In this document: in pieces, positions 15,410-21,039 of the stretch | Numbering within the stretch: the first letter of the stretch is position 1 | Layout: each line of letters opens with the position of its first letter | NCBI GenBank assembly: GCA_021782055.1 | Contig: JAJXVP010000029.1 | Location: forward strand, 1-21,039 | Source: a bacterium | GTDB taxonomy: Bacteria > Spirochaetota > Spirochaetia > JABEVK01 | Length of the DNA: 21,039 nucleotides | Reading direction: 5' to 3' | Translations under genes and position numbers: made by a program | The notes under the pieces: model-generated | Told to the model about the DNA's origin: nothing | Databases searched by the model: none | What the model saw: the letters and a program-made list of their open reading frames with translations, nothing else

Positions 15410-17996
15410 ATTCTTCGGACTTAGCGGCGAGGGTGCCCAAGTACAGAAACTTGAAGTTCTTTTTCGAGAGCAAAAGAATTACTGCAGGGACAACAATCAG
15501 CGCACCAAAGGCCGTTGTCAGCATACAGATGGCGGTTAAAAAGCCAAACTGGATTAAGGGGACAAAATTCGAGACCACCAGAACAAGGAAGCCCGCGACA
15601 ATAACAAACATATTGTAAAGGATGGCTCTTCCTTTATGCAGGATGGTGTTTTCGAGGGCTAGGTGTATGTCGGGGTTTCGGCGAAGTTCTGACCTGTACC
15701 AAGTGATGTAGTGAATCGAATAATCGACCCCAATACCGATCGCGATGGACGAAACCATCGCTGTCGCCGTATTGAGGGGGATGCCAAACAGACCCAAGAC
15801 CCCAAAATCGATGACCAAAGTCATGGCGATGGGGATCATCGCAATCAAGGTCATCCAAAAATCTTTCAGAACCACCAAGAGCAAGATGAAGACAAGAACG
15901 ACACAGATTTCGATGCTCTTGATCATCCCCTCCATCAAGAGCGAGTTCCCAACATAGTAGAGGTGAGCTGTTCCTGTGATGGCTACGTGGAGGTGATTGG
16001 CTTTTTGAAAGGCCGGATCAAAGTACTGCCGCGCAAAGTTTGCCACCGCTTCTGAGTCATCCGTACCAACCCGTTTTAGGGTAATAGAGATTCTGAGTTT
16101 GTCGTGGCTATCGGTGACAACACTATGAATATCACCAGAAAAGATGAACAAGTACTGAGCGATCAGTTTGGGGTCTTGCGGGATGGTGTAAAATTGTGGC
16201 GAGCCCCCGTTCATCTCCTGATTCATTTTTTTGATAATATCCACAAAGGACAAGGTCTTGGTGGCATAGGGGAACTTAGCTTTAACGGCATGCGAGAACG
16301 CGTCGATTTTGTTTAAAACGGCAGGTGTAACCAAGGATACTGGCTCCCCTTTGGTCTTTCCTTCGCCAAACTGCGAGTCCAGAATCACGTTGATGGTCTG
16401 AGTACCCGCCAATTCGCGGTTCAAAACATCGTCCGCCACATGGATCGGCGATTCTTTTTTGAAAAAAGAAACGTTATTGAGCTCTGACTTTACAAAAAAC
16501 ACACCAATCGCAAAAATCGCCGTTAGCACCAGCGAGATGACAAGAATTAACGCGGACCAGCGCCGGTTAAGGTGAACCATACCTTTGAGTAATTGGCCTA
16601 CCGTCCCCTTAGTTGGCTCATGATATTCAAGATTCTTGGGTTTTTTGCTCCAGAGAATCGCAGCGGGAAGAACCCATAGGGCGGCGGCAACAGCCACCAA
16701 GTCTCCAAAGGCCGTAAAGAGGCCAAAGTTTTTGATGGGCACAAAGTCTTCGGCCGCCAGGGCGCCAAAGCCCACCATGACAGTGATCCCTGATAAGGTG
16801 ACCGCAAGGCCGACAACACCCAGGTTACGGGTCAGAATCTCGCGCTTATCGTGTCCCGGGTCAAGAAAATAGTGATTCATCTGATGGATGCCGTAAGCGC
16901 TGGCAATAGCTACCATCAAAGGCGGCAAAGTAACTGAGGCGATCGAAATGGGAATCCCTAGCCATGCCATCGCTCCCAGAGCACTGACCACACCCATAAT
17001 GACGACGATCATGGGGTAGAGAACACCCTGCACATTTTTAAAGCTAAGAAAGAGCACGACCAGAACAACCAGAATGACGAGGGGCATCAACAGGGCTAAA
17101 TCAGATTTTAACGTGGTGCCCATATCGCTCGAGATGACGGGCTCTCCATCCAGGTAGGTAGTGATGCCCGCAGTATGGTCCTGGTTCAGCACTTGTTGGA
17201 TCGCCGTAACAAGGCTGAGCTGAACATCGGCATCCTCGGTCTTGGGTTGAATAATCAAAGTCGCAAAGCGGTCGTCTTGTGAATAGAGAACATTGCGGTA
17301 AATGCTCCACGACTCGGCTTTAGCTTTGAGGCTAGCGGCGACTTCTGGTGTAATCACTGTTCCTTCGGGGAGGAGCTTGTCACTGACCAGCGAGCCATCT
17401 TCATTGGCGATGTAGTCGGCGTTAATCAACGATTGAGTCTTCCGTATGGGACTTTCGAGCCAGGCGTAAAACTTTACAGGGTCTTTGTCCCGGCTAGCCT
17501 TGGCGATTCTCTGTGCCAAAGGAGCCTTCCACCCCAGGTTCTTCATGGACTGTGCGGGGTCGATGAGCCAAGGATAGAACGTTTTAACAAAGTCTTTGGC
17601 GTCAAGACCTTGGTCAAGAGCGGCGTCGACAATCTGCTGAGCATCTTTAACCGAAAGGCCCAACCAACGGCTTAACTGCTGGGCAGGTAGGGTTCGGTTG
17701 AGCTTTTGCACCTTGGCAGTAAGCTTTTGCAGATAGGTTAAGGTTGCCGGCGAAAAGGCATCTTGACTTTTAACCCCGACAATAATCATGGAACTCTTGC
17801 CAAACCGGCTTTCCGCTTCATAGTAATTGTCCAGCATCAAGGCAGGGTTATTCGCCGGGAGCATTGATCTAATGCTGTTGTCAAATTGAATTTTTGGCAA
17901 AGCCCAGCCCAAGGCGAGGGTAACGGCAAAGGCCAAGAAAAGAACCAAGCGGGGGTGCCGATACAGCCGTCCACTGGCTCTAAGAAATTTTTCCAC
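15408..17996 (-). CDS. MMPL/RND-superfamily exporter
   Basis: Large inner-membrane transporter, 862 residues from the GTG at 17996. This start has AAGGAGA five bases upstream, and the protein then begins with the usual short cytoplasmic stretch and helix 1. The longer reading from 18083 would overlap the upstream gene by 77 bases. The architecture is a duplicated RND half of one helix, a large periplasmic loop and five helices, about twelve helices in all. MVAIASAYGIHQMNHYF and GIGVDYSIHYITWYRSE are the equivalent conserved stretches of each half, as in COG1033 exporters. It probably moves a lipid or lipophilic substrate using proton force. It is the last gene of the operon with the barrel and LolA-like proteins. 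Confidence 0.93.
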   Translation of the reverse strand: MEKFLRASGRLYRHPRLVLFLAFAVTLALGWALPKIQFDNSIRSMLPANNPALMLDNYYEAESRFGKSSMIIVGVKSQDAFSPATLTYLQKLTAKVQKLNRTLPAQQLSRWLGLSVKDAQQIVDAALDQGLDAKDFVKTFYPWLIDPAQSMKNLGWKAPLAQRIAKASRDKDPVKFYAWLESPIRKTQSLINADYIANEDGSLVSDKLLPEGTVITPEVAASLKAKAESWSIYRNVLYSQDDRFATLIIQPKTEDADVQLSLVTAIQQVLNQDHTAGITTYLDGEPVISSDMGTTLKSDLALLMPLVILVVLVVLFLSFKNVQGVLYPMIVVIMGVVSALGAMAWLGIPISIASVTLPPLMVAIASAYGIHQMNHYFLDPGHDKREILTRNLGVVGLAVTLSGITVMVGFGALAAEDFVPIKNFGLFTAFGDLVAVAAALWVLPAAILWSKKPKNLEYHEPTKGTVGQLLKGMVHLNRRWSALILVISLVLTAIFAIGVFFVKSELNNVSFFKKESPIHVADDVLNRELAGTQTINVILDSQFGEGKTKGEPVSLVTPAVLNKIDAFSHAVKAKFPYATKTLSFVDIIKKMNQEMNGGSPQFYTIPQDPKLIAQYLFIFSGDIHSVVTDSHDKLRISITLKRVGTDDSEAVANFARQYFDPAFQKANHLHVAITGTAHLYYVGNSLLMEGMIKSIEICVVLVFILLLVVLKDFWMTLIAMIPIAMTLVIDFGVLGLFGIPLNTATAMVSSIAIGIGVDYSIHYITWYRSELRRNPDIHLALENTILHKGRAILYNMFVIVAGFLVLVVSNFVPLIQFGFLTAICMLTTAFGALIVVPAVILLLSKKNFKFLYLGTLAAKSEE

Positions 17997-18006
17997 AAGG
18001 CTCTCC

Positions 18007-19536
18007 TTATTGAGTCGTCCACTGATAGTCGACACTGATATAGACATCGTTATAGGGGGTATACACACCGATACGGTCGACACTGGTATCGAGGGTGACC
18101 GCTGTTTGGCCTGCTTTTTTGATCCAGGCCCAAGCTAAGTCGGCTCCCACTTTGAGATGAAACGAATCGACCGGCATCAGATCCAGCTCGGGTTTGATGG
18201 CCAGCGAGGCGTACCGAGTTTCTAGGGTTGAGTCATACCCAAAGGGAACGGTAAAGACGCCGCTGACCGACGGAGTAATGGTGTCAGAAGCAAAGGGGAA
18301 TTTCAGCTTAAAGGTGAGTCCCTGAAGCCAGGTTTCGGTATAATCCCCCAGCGTTTGCGTCAACTGCCGGTAGGTCATGGTCTGCATATAGGCTTCGTTG
18401 GTGAGCTGGGTAAGGCTTAAGGGTGACACATAATCCGACTGGGTGGATTGATCATAACCGGGAATCCACGACCCTATATACTGCAAGTTGGTATAAAAGT
18501 TGTTGTGGTAGCCCCAGTTGAAATCCATTCCCAACGTCCAGGCCAGCCTGTTTCTTCGAATTTGGTCCGAGGTGTCCGAAGGGTTTTCGGTAAGGTCAAA
18601 ACCGCCTTCTCCCCAAAGGCCCAGGGGGCCCACGGTAGTTTTGGCATCGACGCCAAAGCGGTGAATCCGTTTATAGACGAGCGTGACTTGTTGGGGAGCC
18701 CAAAGGGTGGTGGAACCGGGCCCTTGAAAACTCTTCATTGTCACTTCGGGGGTTCCATACGGGTCGATATCGTAAATGTAGCTGAGCCCCAGATCCACCG
18801 CCGAGTAGAAGTTGAGTCTGGCCCCGGCGACCGCAGAATTGGGGTTATCGGGGGCAAAAACGGCGCTTGCTTGCGGGCTGTAGGGTGAATAGTAGCCACC
18901 CAAAGGGGAACTGGCGAGCTCAGCCGCCGTAGCGTCGAGCCCTGCTTGGGTGTTGGCGGTAAAGTCGACAGGAAACCGGCTGGGGCTTTGATAGGGTGAG
19001 ACTACGCCTTCGACCGAGAGCCATTTCGCGGGAAACCACCGTACATCCGCCGCTAAAAGGGGAATCTTGGGGGCGTCCATCGAAACAGCGTAGTCGCGCG
19101 CGTTCAGACCGTCCGAGGGGTTAAACTTGTCAGCTACCCCCCAGTTGAAGACCTGAAAGCCTAAGTTTACCAAGAATTGCCCTGGGGTCCACGAAAGGTA
19201 AGTTTCACCAAGCTCGAACTGGGACAGTGAGGTCCAGGTTTGAGGACTGGCAAAAGTTTTCACGGTCCCATTGGCGACAAATTTGAGGTGGCCTGTTTTA
19301 TAGGTAAAACCTAGAGCGTTGTCCATTTCGGGTTCCAAGGCAGGACTGGCGTAAGACCAATTATCTGCCCACAACGGTTGGTGGTAGATAACGCTATGGT
19401 CACCGCTAACCGAAAGCGGTGATGGGGCAGAGGCTGAAGTTGTTGCCAAATCGCTCCCGAATTCAGAGCTAAGGTCTTGAGCCGTACCGAGGCTGGCGCT
19501 GGCCAGCAGAGCGGCCGCTAAAAGCAGAGAACGCAC
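18007..19536 (-). CDS. Outer-membrane beta-barrel protein, DUF1302-like
   Basis: Exported protein of 509 residues with a clean signal peptide (cleavage near GTA-QD). The rest is alternating aromatic and polar residues typical of beta strands. FNWGVADKFNPSDGLNARDY (residues 130-149) matches the motif shared by DUF1302-type and related barrels that accompany LolA-like proteins and MMPL exporters. It ends in YISVDYQWTTQ, a plausible last strand though without the usual terminal Phe. Start: GTG at 19536 with AAGGAGG six bases upstream, partly overlapping the stop of the LolA-like gene. It would be the outer-membrane element of a three-part transport path. The exact family is less sure than its barrel nature. 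Confidence 0.8.
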   Translation of the reverse strand: MRSLLLAAALLASASLGTAQDLSSEFGSDLATTSASAPSPLSVSGDHSVIYHQPLWADNWSYASPALEPEMDNALGFTYKTGHLKFVANGTVKTFASPQTWTSLSQFELGETYLSWTPGQFLVNLGFQVFNWGVADKFNPSDGLNARDYAVSMDAPKIPLLAADVRWFPAKWLSVEGVVSPYQSPSRFPVDFTANTQAGLDATAAELASSPLGGYYSPYSPQASAVFAPDNPNSAVAGARLNFYSAVDLGLSYIYDIDPYGTPEVTMKSFQGPGSTTLWAPQQVTLVYKRIHRFGVDAKTTVGPLGLWGEGGFDLTENPSDTSDQIRRNRLAWTLGMDFNWGYHNNFYTNLQYIGSWIPGYDQSTQSDYVSPLSLTQLTNEAYMQTMTYRQLTQTLGDYTETWLQGLTFKLKFPFASDTITPSVSGVFTVPFGYDSTLETRYASLAIKPELDLMPVDSFHLKVGADLAWAWIKKAGQTAVTLDTSVDRIGVYTPYNDVYISVDYQWTTQ

Positions 19537-19547
19537 GCTGGGCCTCC

Positions 19548-20330
19548 TTATTCTTCTAAGCCTTTGACCGAGAAGAGGCTTGCCGAAACTCCTTGATTGA
19601 CTTTTAAGTCACCAACGACGAGGAGGGTCTTGGAACGGCCGCGATGGTTGATTACCAACGTTTCGGTGGGGATCAAAACTCCGTCGATATCCTTGACCTT
19701 TCCAAACTTGATGGTTTTCCAGAGGCCGCCATCGTCTTTCGAAAAGACATCAATCCGATAGATAAAATGGTTGTCGTCGTTGACCCAGGCGATCGACTTG
19801 GCATACGGGCACTCCCCCGATTTTGCCTTCATGACGATCTTCGAAAACGTCATACCCGGGTAATCTGGTAACGTTGCGCCATCTTCTAAAAAGGTATACC
19901 GGTCGTCATTGTAATAACGGGCTTCCAAGTCATAGTAAAAGAAATCGGAATTGACGAACTTTCCCGATTTATCGCTCGACGCGATCTTACGAGTCTTACC
20001 CAAGGCCGGCAGGTAGAGCCGCTGGTCCGTGGGTTCCCCTTCATGGCTCACCGTTAAAAACTTGGTACCGGCGACATCTGCCGGTTGTAAGAACTTCGTG
20101 AGTGCTTCTTTCGAGTCAGAGGTTTCCCTAGTCCACATTTCGAGCTTACGGACTTTTTTATTGCCGTCCTGGTCGACGATCACCATCGTGGCGACCGCAA
20201 AGGTGTCATGCGCCTTTTTGAGCTGGAAGTACGCCTTGGCAACCACGTCCCCCTGCTGATCGGCGAGTGCGGGGCTGGCCGCGACCCAACCCACCAAGGC
20301 CACACTGGCCAAGCGAAGTAAAGTTTTCAT
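19548..20330 (-). CDS. LolA-like periplasmic lipid/lipoprotein carrier
   Basis: Periplasmic protein of 260 residues with a signal peptide (cleavage near SPALA-DQ). The body fits the outer membrane lipoprotein-sorting family of COG2834 / LolA_like: KFLQPADVAGTKFL, QRLYLPALGKTRKIASSDKS and FVNSDFFYYDLE are characteristic. The fold is an open half-barrel that binds acyl chains. Such proteins next to MMPL exporters are thought to carry a lipid or lipoprotein between the exporter and the outer membrane. First gene of a three-gene operon; its ATG has GAGGAGG four bases upstream and a strong promoter further up. It is not the housekeeping LolA by its context. Confidence 0.9.
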   Translation of the reverse strand: MKTLLRLASVALVGWVAASPALADQQGDVVAKAYFQLKKAHDTFAVATMVIVDQDGNKKVRKLEMWTRETSDSKEALTKFLQPADVAGTKFLTVSHEGEPTDQRLYLPALGKTRKIASSDKSGKFVNSDFFYYDLEARYYNDDRYTFLEDGATLPDYPGMTFSKIVMKAKSGECPYAKSIAWVNDDNHFIYRIDVFSKDDGGLWKTIKFGKVKDIDGVLIPTETLVINHRGRSKTLLVVGDLKVNQGVSASLFSVKGLEE

Positions 20331-20344
20331 AAATCCTCCTCTTC

Positions 20345-20377
20345 AATGACCGTTTTGGATTTCAGTCATTAGTCATA
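20345..20377. promoter_or_regulatory. Candidate operator: repeated AATGAC/GTCATT elements
   Basis: AATGAC (20345-20350) and GTCATT (20365-20370) form an inverted repeat with 14 bases between. A tandem AGTCATT/AGTCATA (20364-20377) adds a further copy in direct orientation that runs into the -10 box. Lying from the -10 into the leader of the LolA-like operon, this is where a repressor would bind. No regulator gene is in view. Confidence 0.4.
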
Positions 20378-20405
20378 ATATGAAACTAGCCTCAAATTTT
20401 GTCAA
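20375..20405 (-). promoter_or_regulatory. Strong promoter of the LolA-like/barrel/MMPL operon
   Basis: On the minus strand an exact TTGACA (20400-20405) is followed by TATTAT (20375-20380, five of six) with a 19-base spacer, or by CATATT at 17 bases. The surrounding sequence is AT-rich. It lies about 45 bases before the ATG of the LolA-like gene. Confidence 0.65.
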
Positions 20406-20428
20406 GTAAGGTACAGCCTCTAGTTTGC

Positions 20429-20457
20429 TTGACAGCCCCCAAGCGAAGTGGTAGAGA
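20429..20457 (+). promoter_or_regulatory. Candidate promoter of the metallopeptidase gene
   Basis: An exact TTGACA (20429-20434) is followed after 17 bases by TAGAGA (20452-20457), a poor -10. A strong -35 with a weak -10 may mean the promoter needs help from a regulator. The leader to the ATG at 20499 would be about 35 bases. Confidence 0.45.
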
Positions 20458-20498
20458 TTTTGAATGTTAAAACCTCATGTCTGTATGTAAGGAAGTAA

Positions 20499-21039
20499 AT
20501 GGTGAAGAAAGTTATCGTATCGCTCTTTTTGTCGCTGGTCCTTTTGTCGGCCCTGTCGGCCGATCCCGCCTGGCGTGAAATTTCTACCAAGCACTTTACC
20601 TTTATTTATCAGCCCGAGGGTAAACCGGCCGCGTTAAAATTGGCCTCGTTTGCCGAGGAGGTTTACCAACAGGTGACCGGGTACTTTGGCTACCGACCAA
20701 AGCACGTTCTGGCCGTGGTCCGTACCACCTCAGATGCTTTTAACGGCTTTTTTGCCTTTGGGCCGCGCCGGCTCAATCTGTTTGTCGCCCCGCCGACCAC
20801 CACACTGATTTCGGCATATTCCTCAGACTACCTACGCAACCTTTTGGTGCATGAGTTCACCCATTTTGTGCACCTTTCGCAACCTCAAGGGGTAGGGGCC
20901 TGGCGCTGGCTTTTGGGACCAGATGCTCCCGCGTACAACGAGTTATTTCTCCCTGGTTGGGCTGTCGAGGGGATCACCACCAATACCGAAGGGATGTTTG
21001 CCTCGGGGGGTCGAGCCCGAAACCCCTTTTTTGAAATGG
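20499..21039 (+). CDS. Secreted HExxH metallopeptidase, N-terminal part
   Basis: Open frame of 180 codons running off the window end. It starts MVKKVIVSLFLSLVLLSALS, a signal peptide with likely cleavage at SALSA-D. It continues with WREISTKHFTFIYQ, a start seen in peptidase-MA-like proteins. HEFTHFVHL (His118, Glu119, His122) is the zinc site and WAVEGITT (Glu157) supplies the expected third ligand region of a gluzincin. Proteins of this kind in spirochaetes often carry a C-terminal beta-propeller, which would lie beyond the window. The ATG at 20499 has AAGGA upstream; a GTG directly after it is a less likely start. Substrate unknown. It is transcribed away from the LolA-like operon. Confidence 0.85.
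   Translation, partial: MVKKVIVSLFLSLVLLSALSADPAWREISTKHFTFIYQPEGKPAALKLASFAEEVYQQVTGYFGYRPKHVLAVVRTTSDAFNGFFAFGPRRLNLFVAPPTTTLISAYSSDYLRNLLVHEFTHFVHLSQPQGVGAWRWLLGPDAPAYNELFLPGWAVEGITTNTEGMFASGGRARNPFFEM

Noticed and set aside
17997..18083. 29-residue N-terminal extension of the MMPL exporter
   Set aside because: It overlaps the end of the barrel gene by 77 bases, whereas the GTG at 17996 has a good ribosome binding site and the right protein start.
18448..18888. 146-residue plus-strand open frame opposite the barrel gene
   Set aside because: Antisense to the strand-patterned barrel; no start signal or recognisable domain.

Overview
The window looks like ordinary chromosomal DNA of roughly even GC from a didermic (two-membrane) bacterium, most plausibly a spirochaete. 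That lineage call is an inference. It rests on the abundance of lipoproteins, a 7TMR-DISM adenylate cyclase, a DUF4398-like/LysM lipoprotein, a LolA-like/beta-barrel/MMPL operon and a peptidase-MA-type secreted protein. Coding density is very high. The largest gap between genes is 168 bases (20331-20498), so no stretch over 300 bases lacks a gene. I see no tRNA, rRNA, CRISPR array, insertion sequence or prophage gene.

Layout. (1) 1-2178, minus strand: a membrane-bound class III adenylate cyclase, split by a one-base frameshift in a homopolymer, followed by the first 22 codons of a lipoprotein cut by the window edge. (2) 2277-7339, plus strand: a two-gene, translationally coupled unit of an FGGY carbohydrate kinase and full-length cobalamin-dependent methionine synthase (metH). 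(3) 7285-7767, minus strand: D-aminoacyl-tRNA deacylase (dtd), whose unusual C-terminal tail overprints the end of metH. (4) 7847-8913, plus strand: an lrgA/lrgB (cidA/cidB) membrane pair. (5) 8921-13847, minus strand: a run of FecR-domain protein, DedA membrane protein, orphan sensor histidine kinase, SrkA stress-response kinase and probably pirin. (6) 13937-15355, plus strand: a DUF4398-like/LysM lipoprotein ending in a clear intrinsic terminator. (7) 15408-20330, minus strand: an envelope trafficking operon of LolA-like periplasmic protein, DUF1302-like outer-membrane barrel and MMPL/RND exporter. (8) 20499-end, plus strand: the N-terminal part of a secreted HExxH metallopeptidase.

Two gene groups stand out. 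The fecR-dedA-HK-srkA(-pirin) run has very tight junctions and lacks a response regulator, which suggests a self-contained envelope or stress sensing unit. The LolA-like/barrel/MMPL operon has one component for each of the periplasm, outer membrane and inner membrane. It sits behind a strong promoter with an exact -35 box, and a second promoter with the same -35 faces the other way toward the metallopeptidase gene. Repeats in that gap look like regulator sites. At several genes a candidate -10 box lies only 6-8 bases before the start codon without a good ribosome binding site, which may mean leaderless transcripts.

All functions are read from motifs and family knowledge; no database search was run.
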